Assembly: GCA_006226225.1 (NCBI GenBank)
Contig: SBHI01000055.1
Location: 1 to 42,510 of the forward strand
Source of the DNA: Alphaproteobacteria bacterium
GTDB taxonomy: Bacteria > Pseudomonadota > Alphaproteobacteria > Micavibrionales > CSBR16-224
Length of the DNA: 42,510 bases
Direction of reading: 5' to 3'
Shown here: one piece after another, positions 6,826 through 14,653 of the stretch
Layout of the letters: every line of letters starts with the position of its first letter
Numbering within the stretch: the first letter of the stretch is position 1
Position numbers and translations under genes: made by a program
The notes under the pieces: generated by a model
What the model was told of the DNA's origin: nothing
The model's input: the letters and a program-made list of their open reading frames with translations, nothing else
Database searches by the model: none

Positions 6826-8838
6826 TTAGAACAGGCTTTTTGATTCGATCTGGTTCTCTTTAAAATGGCAACGTTCGCGGTGTTCTCCTTTTTTACCTGT
6901 GTTGAAGCTTTCGACGGGACGGAAATATCCCATTACACGTGTCCAGACGCTGGTTTCCGTGCCGCAATGTGGACATTCCGGCTGTTCACCGTTCAGGTAA
7001 CCATGTGTTTCGCAGGTTGAAAATACCGGTGTGACCGTAATATAGGGCAGTTGGTAATTCTCGATGACTTTTTTGACGAAACGGCGGCAGGCTTCTCCCG
7101 AAGAGAGCTTTTCCCCCATATACAGATGTAGGACAGTCCCGCCAGTATATTTGCATTGCAGTTTGTTTTGTAGTTCCAGCGCTTCGAAAGGGTCATCCGT
7201 ATGCCCGACCGGAATTTGTGATGAGTTGGTGTAATAGATGTTTTCCTCGGAGCCGGCCTGTAAAATATCAGGAAAGCGTTTTTTATCCTCTTTGGCAAAA
7301 CGGTATGTTGTGCCCTCGGCAGGTGTGGCTTCAAGATTATATAGATTTCCGGTTTCCTCCTGATAGCTGACGATTTTTTTGCGCATATGCTCCAGAATTT
7401 CGAGGGCTAAATGAATGCCGTCTTCGCTTGTCAGATCAAGCACATCGTCAGTAAAATTACGAAGCATTTCATTCATGCCGTTGACGCCGATGGTGCTGAA
7501 ATGGTTACGTAGAAACGGCAAATACCGCGCCGTATAGGGATAAAAACCGCGATTATACATTTTTTGTACGAAGACGCGTTTTTTCTCCAGTGTTGATTTG
7601 GCAATATCCATCAGCCGGTCAATTTCCTGGTAGAGGGCGGTTTTGTCACCTTTGTAGATATAACCGAGCCGTGCCATATTTAAGGTGATAACACCCAGAG
7701 ATCCCGTCATTTCGGCCGAGCCGAACAACCCGTTACCGCGTTTTAGCAATTCACGCAGGTCAAGCTGCAGGCGGCAGCACATGGAGCGGACGGCACCGGG
7801 AGAATAGGCTTCGGGGTTGCGAATTTTTTCACCCCTCTCATTGATCATCCATTGACTGCCGACGAAGTTCTGAAAATAAGAGGAGCCGACTTTTGCGGTG
7901 TTTTCAAAAATAGCTTGTGCAACCTTGCTGTCCCAGTTGAAGTCCTCTGTGATATTGACGGTCGGAATAGGAAACGTGAAAGGCTGGCCGCTAGCATCGC
8001 CTTCCGTCATGACTTCATAATAGGCGATATTGATCATATCCATTTCCGGTTTGAAATGGGAGAAGCGTGCATCTTCCAGATTGCGTACCCCCATATCTCT
8101 TTGACGGAGACGATCCAGTAAGGCATCGTTTTCGATATTTTCAAACAAATGCGCGTCACGGTAAGTCGGGTACTGGTCCTGTAAGTCCTCTGGAACGGTG
8201 ATGTCCAGCGTAATATTGGTAAAAGGTGATTGCCCCCAGCGTGCGGGAACATTCAAATTGTAAACGAATTGCCGGATTGCTTTTTTCACGTCTTTAAAAT
8301 CAAGAGAGTCATGAAAAACATAAGGGGCAAGATAGGTGTCGAATGAGCTGAAAGCCTGTGCCCCGGCCCATTCTGACTGCAAAATACCAAGGAAATTGCT
8401 CATTTGTCCCAGTGCCTCACGAAAATGGCGCGGCGGGCGTGATGAAACACGCCCCTGTACACCATTAAAACCTTCATTGAGCAAGGCGCGGAGGCTCCAA
8501 CCTGCGCAGTAACCTGTCAGACAATCAAGATCATGAATATGAAGGGCACCGCTTCTGTGAGCTTCGCCTTCTTCGGGAGCATAAATTTCATCCAGCCAAA
8601 AATTGGCGATGACTTTTCCGGCGACATTGTTGATCATGCCAGCATTGGAATACCCGGTATTCGCATTGGCTTTGATGCGCCAGTCGCTGCCGGATATATA
8701 TTCGCTCACGGCTTCGGAGCAGTCTATTTGGGCACCGCCGATCAGTTTGACAATGTGATCCGTCTCCGGATGGGCCGGATGCTTTCTGGAAAGGGCAAGG
8801 GAAATGCTGTCCGTTTTGTGGGACGTGTTGTCTGTCAT
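6826..8838 (-). CDS. nrdD: Anaerobic (class III) ribonucleoside-triphosphate reductase
   Basis: A 670-residue glycyl-radical enzyme that reduces ribonucleoside triphosphates without oxygen. The radical glycine is Gly637 in RVMGY near the C-terminus. Just before it is a cysteine-pair zinc site (CETHGYLNG, then CPHCG). The catalytic core shows HIHDLDCLTGYC, QSPFTNITLDI and YTNSSQIPVG. There is no N-terminal ATP-cone of the E. coli kind: the sequence goes straight into the core after about 30 residues, so dATP feedback through a cone is not expected. The CCRL and YTNSSQIPV motifs look more like the NrdD forms that take electrons from a redoxin than the formate-using E. coli enzyme; this is tentative. 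It leads the nrdD-nrdG unit, with an FNR-type box 113-126 bp upstream. Confidence 0.95.
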   Translation of the reverse strand: MTDNTSHKTDSISLALSRKHPAHPETDHIVKLIGGAQIDCSEAVSEYISGSDWRIKANANTGYSNAGMINNVAGKVIANFWLDEIYAPEEGEAHRSGALHIHDLDCLTGYCAGWSLRALLNEGFNGVQGRVSSRPPRHFREALGQMSNFLGILQSEWAGAQAFSSFDTYLAPYVFHDSLDFKDVKKAIRQFVYNLNVPARWGQSPFTNITLDITVPEDLQDQYPTYRDAHLFENIENDALLDRLRQRDMGVRNLEDARFSHFKPEMDMINIAYYEVMTEGDASGQPFTFPIPTVNITEDFNWDSKVAQAIFENTAKVGSSYFQNFVGSQWMINERGEKIRNPEAYSPGAVRSMCCRLQLDLRELLKRGNGLFGSAEMTGSLGVITLNMARLGYIYKGDKTALYQEIDRLMDIAKSTLEKKRVFVQKMYNRGFYPYTARYLPFLRNHFSTIGVNGMNEMLRNFTDDVLDLTSEDGIHLALEILEHMRKKIVSYQEETGNLYNLEATPAEGTTYRFAKEDKKRFPDILQAGSEENIYYTNSSQIPVGHTDDPFEALELQNKLQCKYTGGTVLHLYMGEKLSSGEACRRFVKKVIENYQLPYITVTPVFSTCETHGYLNGEQPECPHCGTETSVWTRVMGYFRPVESFNTGKKGEHRERCHFKENQIESKSLF

Positions 8839-8950
8839 GGCTTTTTCTCCTGTACGTCGAATCTTTGTGACATTTTTATGAGTGTTACGAGTGACCTACC
8901 AGATATGGTGTCTCTTCCTTTCAGGCTACACAAGATGGCGCGTTACGAGC

Positions 8951-8964
8951 TTGATCAAGGTCAA
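8951..8964. promoter_or_regulatory. FNR/Dnr-type box between nrdD and the porin gene
   Basis: TTGAT-CAAG-GTCAA matches nine of ten consensus half-site bases. It sits between the divergent nrdD (starts 8838) and porin gene (starts 9038). On the minus strand a TAGCCT at 8928-8923 would fit a start about 41 bp from the box centre. On the plus strand a TTATAG at 9007-9012 would give a start near 9019, about 61 bp from the centre, a class I spacing. One site could therefore serve both genes. Confidence 0.7.
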
Positions 8965-9037
8965 GGACAGAATCGCGTGAACAGGCATGATGTGTTGAAA
9001 CTGCTGTTATAGTGCAGAAAACATGGAGGGATCTATC

Positions 9038-10279
9038 ATGAAAAAAAATATCGTTACGACGGGAATGCTACTGGCGACAATTGTTTTCCCGTTATCAGTG
9101 CAGGCGTCACCTGCGGAAATGCTGAAAGATGGAAAATTATACGGGGATATCCGCTACCGTTACGAGCATGTCGATGATGATGCCTTCGTTAAAGATTCCG
9201 GAGCGTCGACAATCCGTACAAAACTGGGCTATACGACGGCGGAATATCAAAATTTTCAGGGCAGCGCGGAACTGGAATGGGTTGAGAATATCGGTACGCG
9301 CCGTCATAACGACACGGTGAACGGAAAAGGCACATATCCGGTCATTGCGGATCCGACTGTTTTTAATTTAAACGAGCTGTGGCTGTCTTATAAAGGCGTA
9401 CCGGACAGCTCCGTTAAAATCGGACGCCAGCGTATTAATCTTGATAACCAGCGTTTTGTCGGCGCGGTTGCCTGGCGTCAAAATGATCAGGTTTTCGATT
9501 CCGTCGTGCTGCAAAACAGCAGTTTGCCGAAAACGAATATTTTTTACAGTTATATTGACCGCGTGCACCGTATTTTCAGCCGACATCACCCTTTGGGAGA
9601 AAGCGGAAGCAAAGCGCATCTGGGGCAAGTCTCCTATAATCATGCGACATGGCTGAAAGCAACAGCTTACGGCTATCTGATTGATATGGACAGATTGCCC
9701 GGCTTGGCATCAAAGACATACGGATTGAGATTGACGGGGGATATTCCGTTGCAAAACCGTGATTTCGCACTGTTTTACGAGGCGGAAGCGGCAACGCAGA
9801 GTGATTATGGCCGTAATCCGGCGAATTACCGGGAAGACTATTACCATACCGCACTGGGTGTGAAACAGGGCGGGTTTTCGGTGAAAGCCGGTTTCGAGTC
9901 ACTTGGCGGAAATGGTGTCAATGCGCTGCAAACACCGCTGGCGACATTGCATGCACATAACGGATGGGCCGATAAATTTCTAGTAACACCGGTGATGGGG
10001 CTGGAAGATTTTTACGGCAAAATCTCTTATAAGATCGGAGAGAAAGGCAAAGCCTTTGCAGGAACGAAAATTGATTTCCATCTCCACCGTTTCGGTCCGG
10101 AAAACGGCAGCGGTTTTTACGGTAGCGAGTGGAATGCGCAAATCGGCCGTGACTTCGATCTTCCAGAAGGCATGGGGCTGAAAAAATATACGCTTGCTTT
10201 GAAATATGCCGATTATCATGCGAAAGGGATGTTTGCCGACACGCAGAAAATCTGGCTGACAATCGGAACAAAATTTTAA
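9038..10279 (+). CDS. AlgE-like outer-membrane beta-barrel (alginate-export/porin family)
   Basis: A 413-residue outer-membrane protein. Residues 1-24 form a signal peptide (MKKNIVTTGMLLATIVFPLS, ending VQAS). The rest is alternating amphipathic strands with aromatic girdles and a C-terminal Phe (LTIGTKF), the usual barrel signature. The motifs KLYGDIRYRYEHVDDD, VKIGRQRINLDNQRFVGAVA and WRQNDQVFDSV recall the alginate-export family (PF13372), where the conserved IGRQ and DNQRF strands occur in general porins too. The start is chosen for GGAGGG at 9025-9030. It is divergent from nrdD across an FNR-type box, so it is probably expressed when oxygen is low; nitrate or nitrite passage is one possible role. 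A strong hairpin follows the gene. Confidence 0.82.
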   Translation: MKKNIVTTGMLLATIVFPLSVQASPAEMLKDGKLYGDIRYRYEHVDDDAFVKDSGASTIRTKLGYTTAEYQNFQGSAELEWVENIGTRRHNDTVNGKGTYPVIADPTVFNLNELWLSYKGVPDSSVKIGRQRINLDNQRFVGAVAWRQNDQVFDSVVLQNSSLPKTNIFYSYIDRVHRIFSRHHPLGESGSKAHLGQVSYNHATWLKATAYGYLIDMDRLPGLASKTYGLRLTGDIPLQNRDFALFYEAEAATQSDYGRNPANYREDYYHTALGVKQGGFSVKAGFESLGGNGVNALQTPLATLHAHNGWADKFLVTPVMGLEDFYGKISYKIGEKGKAFAGTKIDFHLHRFGPENGSGFYGSEWNAQIGRDFDLPEGMGLKKYTLALKYADYHAKGMFADTQKIWLTIGTKF

Positions 10280-10302
10280 ATAATATTTTTGCTGTAGATA
10301 AA

Positions 10303-10339
10303 TTTTCAGCCCCCGAAGCACAGATACGGGGGCTGAAAA
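10303..10339 (+). terminator. Perfect 13-bp hairpin after the porin gene
   Basis: TTTTCAGCCCCCG pairs perfectly with CGGGGGCTGAAAA around an 11-nt loop, 24 bp after the porin stop. The bases after the stem are not T-rich, and the A-run is inside the 3' arm. It may act as an mRNA 3' stabiliser or a weak terminator rather than a standard intrinsic terminator. Confidence 0.5.
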
Positions 10340-10443
10340 CGATGTAGTTAAGGAGACATAGGTTATTTATACGTTATACTAAGAGTCTGTTTTCAAGAAA
10401 CCACTCTATAAGAAATTATACCACAAGATCAGGGTGCTTTATC

Positions 10444-10457
10444 TTGACCCAGATCAA
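10444..10457 (+). promoter_or_regulatory. FNR/Dnr-type box upstream of the VOC gene
   Basis: TTGAC-CCAG-ATCAA, a perfect TTGAY-N4-RTCAA match, 43 bp before the ATG at 10500. A normal class II start (about 41 bp from the centre) would fall near 10492, inside the ribosome site, and no good -10 is seen. The geometry is therefore unusual although the site itself is clear. Confidence 0.6.
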
Positions 10458-10499
10458 ATATGGCACAGCTTGTTCCGGCTCATGCAAAAGGAGAAAGAA

Positions 10500-10889
10500 A
10501 TGCTGACAATATTATATGTGTCAGATCAAAAAACCAGTAAAGAGTTTTACGAGAAGGTGTTGAATATGGCACCTGTGCTGGATGTGCCGGGTATGACGGA
10601 ATTTAAGCTGGGTGGTGATTGCTCTTTGGGGTTGATGCCTGAAAAAGGCATCAAAAAACTTTTAGGCGATGCGCTACCCGATCCTGCCGGTGCGAAAGGC
10701 GTGCCGCGTGCGGAATTGTACCTAACCTTTAATGACCCCGCGGCTTACCACAAGCGGGCGCTGGATGCGGGGGCAAAAGAGCTTAGCCCGTTACAGTCCC
10801 GCGACTGGGGAGATGATGTCGCTTACGCGTTAGATCCTGATGGGCATGTATTGGCCTTCGCACGTAAAACAAAACCACATACGCCGTAA
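10500..10889 (+). CDS. VOC-fold (glyoxalase/bleomycin-resistance-like) protein
   Basis: A 129-residue protein of the vicinal-oxygen-chelate superfamily. The start LTILYVSDQKTSKEFYEKVL and the end DDVAYALDPDGHVLAFARK are the usual beta-alpha-beta module ends (DPDGH). The middle (RAELYLTFNDPAAYHKRALD) begins the second module. Family members bind a metal and act as dioxygenases, isomerases or antibiotic-binding proteins; the substrate cannot be told. The start at 10500 is chosen for the AAGGAG site at 10488-10493; a longer reading from a GTG at 10434 would run through the FNR-type box. It stands alone, convergent with the decarboxylase gene. Confidence 0.82.
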   Translation: MLTILYVSDQKTSKEFYEKVLNMAPVLDVPGMTEFKLGGDCSLGLMPEKGIKKLLGDALPDPAGAKGVPRAELYLTFNDPAAYHKRALDAGAKELSPLQSRDWGDDVAYALDPDGHVLAFARKTKPHTP

Positions 10890-10912
10890 TGAAAGCGGAT
10901 TGCTGCGCACAT

Positions 10913-12082
10913 CTAGTATTTGCAGGGTGAGGATTGACTTGTTTTTACCTCGGAATGACAGTCATGAGGTGCATCCCTCCATTCTTGCAGGAAGTGGTCG
11001 ATATGCGTTTTTGTGACATGCGGCATACAAATCAGATGTGCGTCTGTTCCCTGTGTAGCGATTTGCCATTTTTTTAAAACCGCATCGTTTTGGCGCGGAA
11101 AAACAATGGTCAGGGAGTTCTTGTGCCTCCATGCCTTGATGCCCTGACGGGAGAAGGATTCGATTGTATAATCGGCAACGGTCTGGCATTGCGCAACAAT
11201 CGCGCGAAGACCTTCTACGCCGAGTGTCTGAATAACATACCATAAATAAAGCGGGGCAATACCACTGCGCGACCCGGCAATCGTCATGTCATTTGTGCCG
11301 ATATATTCAACGGCGCGGGCGATGCGTTCGGTATGGCTGCGCCGCGCCAGTACAACGCCGCAGGGCATGGGCGATCCTGGCATTTTGTGACCGCTGATGG
11401 CAATGGAATCAATGCCAGCGGCAAAGTCAAATGGCTGCGCCTCTTCGGCAAAGGGAAGAATTATACCGGAAAGTGCGGCATCGGCATGGATGTAATAGCG
11501 GTGCAGGGCGTGATTTTTTAAAACGGTTTTGATGGCATCAAGATTATCAATGGCACCGCGCATGGTTGTGCCGATATTGGCAAAAATGATCGGCGGCGAG
11601 TCGCGGTGAATGGAAAGTGTTCCCGCCAGATCGTCATAATCCATTTCGCCATCCGGCCGGCTTTTGACCATGATGCTGCGGGCACCGACAAGGCGCAGGA
11701 TTTTTGCGATACTGTAATGTGTGTCTTCCGAATAATAGACAATGCCTCCGGGCAGAAATTCGCGTGCCAGATACATGCCGTACATATTGCCTTCGGTGCC
11801 GCCGCTGGTGACGTAACCCCAGACATCATCTTCAGGCGCATGCAGGATGGATTTAAACCATGCAATCACATCCCGTTCGAAGTCATGAGTGTTAATTCTG
11901 TAGGAGCTGGGGGCAAAAGGGTCGCCGATATTATTGAAAGACGAATCCATAAACGGTAGCAGCGGCGAAAAATCAAGCAGATGCGTCGCCGGATAGCCGA
12001 GCATATGGGCGGCCTCGTCTTTGGTACGTTTCAGTAATGCGTCAAGGCGCAGTTTATCCTGCGGCGGCAGCGCGTTGTTCAT
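10913..12082 (-). CDS. hdc: PLP-dependent histidine decarboxylase-type enzyme
   Basis: A 389-residue group II PLP-dependent decarboxylase, closest in pattern to bacterial PLP-type histidine decarboxylases (histidine to histamine plus CO2). The Schiff-base lysine is Lys233 in SGHKMPGSPMPCG, and the PLP-nitrogen aspartate is Asp201 in IHADAALSG. Other family stretches are TSGGTEGNMYG and EDTHYSIAK. The length fits (about 378-390). The start at 12082 is chosen for a GGAGGGAAG site just upstream; a reading from 12139 would lack one. It overlaps the end of ubiV by 29 bp, so it is the last gene of the ubiTUV operon. The substrate should be treated as probable only, because related enzymes use other amino acids. 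The C-terminal 20 residues are polar and weakly conserved in type. Confidence 0.8.
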   Translation of the reverse strand: MNNALPPQDKLRLDALLKRTKDEAAHMLGYPATHLLDFSPLLPFMDSSFNNIGDPFAPSSYRINTHDFERDVIAWFKSILHAPEDDVWGYVTSGGTEGNMYGMYLAREFLPGGIVYYSEDTHYSIAKILRLVGARSIMVKSRPDGEMDYDDLAGTLSIHRDSPPIIFANIGTTMRGAIDNLDAIKTVLKNHALHRYYIHADAALSGIILPFAEEAQPFDFAAGIDSIAISGHKMPGSPMPCGVVLARRSHTERIARAVEYIGTNDMTIAGSRSGIAPLYLWYVIQTLGVEGLRAIVAQCQTVADYTIESFSRQGIKAWRHKNSLTIVFPRQNDAVLKKWQIATQGTDAHLICMPHVTKTHIDHFLQEWRDAPHDCHSEVKTSQSSPCKY

Positions 12083-12992
12083 CTTCCCTCCATTGATGCC
12101 CCGGTTTTTTGTAGAAAAAACCGTTACTGAACGGTGCATTGATTTTCAACTGCTCTAGACGCGCCTGTCCTTCCTGTGCGGAAATGTGTTTGTCCAGAAC
12201 ATCTGCAAAGGCGCGGATGACAGCGGTCATATCGCATGTATGCGGCGAAATGCGCAGATGGGTGACCCCCATCCGTGCAAGGGCATCCGTTTCGTTGATT
12301 AGATTGAGATAGCTGAAAGACAGCGTCTGGATACCGTTGATGGATAGGAAAGGTCGCCCGGTCAAGGTGCGGATATCCATGCCGTCTTCATCTTTTTCGC
12401 AGACGAATTGGCAATTGGCTTTGACGCAGCCATGTGCCCGCGCATGGTAACAGCGTGCAGACAGGGCGAGAGACATGCGCCCGAAAACCTGTACCTCTAC
12501 ACCGGCTTTTAATGATTGTCCCGTCTTGGCCAGCGTTTCAACCACCGTGGCGGGGATTTCCGGCGCCAGACAGAAATGATGCGCTCCTTTCTCTGTGAGA
12601 AACCGCATCGTGTCTTCACTGTAAACATTCAGCAATGAACCGATGCGGTGAGGCTGTCCTGACAGTGGCAGCAATGCCGATGCGTCATTTGCCTCAACCT
12701 CAATATGTTTTGTCTTGCAGGCACGCTTTACCAAAGCGCGGTCGCGCGGGATCATGACCTCCGATAGGGTTGAAAATACAACGGTTTTTCCGGATTTTTG
12801 TAGTTCTTTTGTGATGTCCTCGTAATGCTTTTCGAAAAACGGTGTGCGTTTTCCGCAGACCGTTTCGCCGATATAGACGGTATCAACGGATTTTTCTGCG
12901 GCGATGCGGCTGTAAAAATCGCGTTTTTTTTCTGCGGGCCAGTGAAAAAGAATAGGCCCGATAGTCAGTTTCGGAGATGTTTGTTTTGCCAT
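12054..12992 (-). CDS. ubiV: UbiV, O2-independent ubiquinone hydroxylation protein
   Basis: A 312-residue U32-family protein that works with UbiU in the oxygen-independent hydroxylations of ubiquinone synthesis. In E. coli UbiV a [4Fe-4S] cluster is held by Cys39, 180, 193 and 197. Here the counterparts are Cys46 (IGETVCGKR), Cys181 (SARCYHARAHGC), Cys194 and Cys198 (CQFVC), so all four ligands are present. The family start (KLTIGPILFHWP) and end (NGFFYKKPGHQW) are also visible. It follows ubiU by 6 bp and overlaps the decarboxylase gene at its end, all on the minus strand. Confidence 0.93.
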   Translation of the reverse strand: MAKQTSPKLTIGPILFHWPAEKKRDFYSRIAAEKSVDTVYIGETVCGKRTPFFEKHYEDITKELQKSGKTVVFSTLSEVMIPRDRALVKRACKTKHIEVEANDASALLPLSGQPHRIGSLLNVYSEDTMRFLTEKGAHHFCLAPEIPATVVETLAKTGQSLKAGVEVQVFGRMSLALSARCYHARAHGCVKANCQFVCEKDEDGMDIRTLTGRPFLSINGIQTLSFSYLNLINETDALARMGVTHLRISPHTCDMTAVIRAFADVLDKHISAQEGQARLEQLKINAPFSNGFFYKKPGHQWREDEQRAAAAG

Positions 12993-12998
12993 TTCTTG

Positions 12999-14009
12999 TT
13001 ATCTCCATGCCTTTGTTTTGAAGGCGCCTTGCGTTTCTTTATGCCCTTCCGTCAAAGCGAGCAGCGTATCCAGCTCAGGGAGCTGTCCTGATGCAATGGC
13101 ATCGACGGCACGGCGATAGGCGGAAACAACTTCGCGGACATAGGCGCGGCTGCGCTGCCGTCCTTCGATTTTCAAAGCACTGACACCTGCGGCAATCAGT
13201 TCGGGCAGCAGATCCGACAGATTCAAACTGACGGGTTTTTCAAAGGCATAATATCCGTCTTCACGCAGTTCGCTTGTGTATCGTCCTTTGCAGATTGTCG
13301 GATATCCGGCATTTTCTCCGCAGGAAAAACAATCAATGGTAAAGGCACCGAGTTTTGATGACAGATTACGGTTCTTGTCATGCTCGTACCGTACTTCGGA
13401 TGCGGGAGAACAGACGCCGTCCATATTGGTGGAAACACCTGTGGCATAATTGGTCAGGCTGCAGCGCCCTTCGGCCATCATACCGATATTGCCGAATACA
13501 AAAGCCTCGATCTCGCAGGGGATCTGTTCATGTATGTCTTTGATTTCCTGCACAGTCAGAATGCGCGGCAGCACAACGCGTTTGATAGCGAATTCACGAC
13601 AATAATACGAAATTGCCTCAGGTGAAGAGGCACCGGCCTGAACAGATAAATGCAATCTTTTATCGGGAAAATTCTTGGCGATATAGGCAGCGACGCCGAT
13701 ATCAGCAACAATAAAAGCATCGACACCGGCTTCTGCGCCGTCCCGTACTGCTTGCTTCCATAAATCGGTCTGTCCGGCAGGGGGGAAAGTGTTGATGACC
13801 AACAGGATTTTGGCGCCATGGGTGTGGGCGTAAAGGGCACCTTCGGCCATCTCTTCGGCAGTGAAGTTAAGCCCGGGAAAGTTCCGGGCATTGGTGGCAT
13901 TGCGGAAACCGCAATAAACGGCATCAGCCCCCGCGTCCACCGCCGTTCTTAAGGCGGCGGGGGTTCCTGCCGGACAGATAAGTTCGGGAATGCCGCTTTG
14001 GTTCATCAT
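12999..14009 (-). CDS. ubiU: UbiU, O2-independent ubiquinone hydroxylation protein, one cluster Cys replaced
   Basis: A 336-residue U32-family protein, partner of UbiV. The family pattern is plain: ELICPAGTPAALRTAVDAGA, NARNFPGLNF, VLPRILT, AEGRCSL, GENAGYPTICKGRY and KIEGRQRS. E. coli UbiU holds its [4Fe-4S] cluster with Cys169, 176, 193 and 232. The last three match Cys183, Cys200 and Cys240 here, with the same 7- and 17-residue spacings, but the first is Gly176 (GNIGMMAEGRC; codon at 13484-13482 is GGT). Two extra cysteines, 227 and 230 (DCFSCGENAG), occur shortly before the last ligand and might replace it. The gene overlaps ubiT by 4 bp. Confidence 0.93.
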   Translation of the reverse strand: MMNQSGIPELICPAGTPAALRTAVDAGADAVYCGFRNATNARNFPGLNFTAEEMAEGALYAHTHGAKILLVINTFPPAGQTDLWKQAVRDGAEAGVDAFIVADIGVAAYIAKNFPDKRLHLSVQAGASSPEAISYYCREFAIKRVVLPRILTVQEIKDIHEQIPCEIEAFVFGNIGMMAEGRCSLTNYATGVSTNMDGVCSPASEVRYEHDKNRNLSSKLGAFTIDCFSCGENAGYPTICKGRYTSELREDGYYAFEKPVSLNLSDLLPELIAAGVSALKIEGRQRSRAYVREVVSAYRRAVDAIASGQLPELDTLLALTEGHKETQGAFKTKAWR

Positions 14010-14521
14010 GGTGTGCTGCGTTCCCTTTGTCTCATATCAATGCGGCGCATCAGGTTCAATGCGGCTTGACCGGCCAGCCCGAAAGATGCGGCAATATCAT
14101 CGGCAATACTCCCATCGACATCGTCGAGTGCGTTCCGCAGCGAAACAATCGCTTCCGTATCACCGTTTATCTGTAGGTCGCGTGTGAAAAAGACAGCATC
14201 GCCATCAAGACGTCCGTCCACCATGCGCAGTAGCGTTAAGAGACTGCCAGTAATGGAGGCATCAAAATGTAAGTGACGGGTATTTTTATAGGCACGAACC
14301 GATGGCTTTTGCGGGTCGGGTTTCACTAAGAATACAACCGGCATATTGGTCGGGTTCACCAAAATTGTTTTATGGCAGTTATCTCCCAGACGATCGAAAA
14401 TGCGGGGATGTGTGTGGATAATTTTTTTCACGATCCTGTTCAAAACAGGACGATAGAACAACGCTGGTGCCGGACGCAGCAGCAAACGGGGCAGATTTTT
14501 CAACATCATGCTGTGTATCAT
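14006..14521 (-). CDS. ubiT: UbiT, SCP2-domain protein of anaerobic ubiquinone synthesis
   Basis: A 171-residue protein with an SCP2 lipid-binding domain (about residues 30-145), which in E. coli binds ubiquinone intermediates for the anaerobic pathway. The ending stretch DGRLDGDAVFFTRDLQINGD followed by EAIVSLRNALDD is the SCP2 signature of this family. The start is uncertain: an ATG at 14521 is preferred, while a TTG at 14545 would add eight residues. Neither has a clear ribosome site. A TATATT at 14564-14559 sits about 30 bp from the FNR-type box centre and would start the transcript near 14552. It is first in the operon ubiT-ubiU-ubiV-hdc. Confidence 0.85.
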   Translation of the reverse strand: MIHSMMLKNLPRLLLRPAPALFYRPVLNRIVKKIIHTHPRIFDRLGDNCHKTILVNPTNMPVVFLVKPDPQKPSVRAYKNTRHLHFDASITGSLLTLLRMVDGRLDGDAVFFTRDLQINGDTEAIVSLRNALDDVDGSIADDIAASFGLAGQAALNLMRRIDMRQRERSTP

Positions 14522-14587
14522 TGTGAAGTGATCCGTCTTTTGCAATGTATGTGCGCTTAATATAAAACCCTTCTTGTTGGCAGAGAT

Positions 14588-14601
14588 TTGATTTGAGTCA
14601 A
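14588..14601. promoter_or_regulatory. FNR/Dnr-type box between ubiT and moeA
   Basis: TTGAT-TTGA-GTCAA fits TTGAY-N4-RTCAA. It lies between the divergent ubiT and moeA genes. Toward moeA, a TTTTAT at 14624-14629 gives class II spacing with a start near 14636. Toward ubiT, a TATATT at 14564-14559 gives the same spacing, with a start near 14552. One site can thus switch on both the ubi operon and moeA. Confidence 0.75.
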
Positions 14602-14653
14602 TTTCCGTGCAATATTCTTATCGTTTTATTGAAGGCTTGAAAGGAGTGTGGTC

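Noticed and set aside
8533..9012. A 159-residue plus-strand reading
   Set aside because: It lies mostly opposite nrdD and runs through the nrdD promoter and its FNR-type box, with no family pattern.
10303..10339. A standard intrinsic terminator
   Set aside because: The hairpin is strong, but no T-run follows; kept only as a terminator-like hairpin with moderate confidence.
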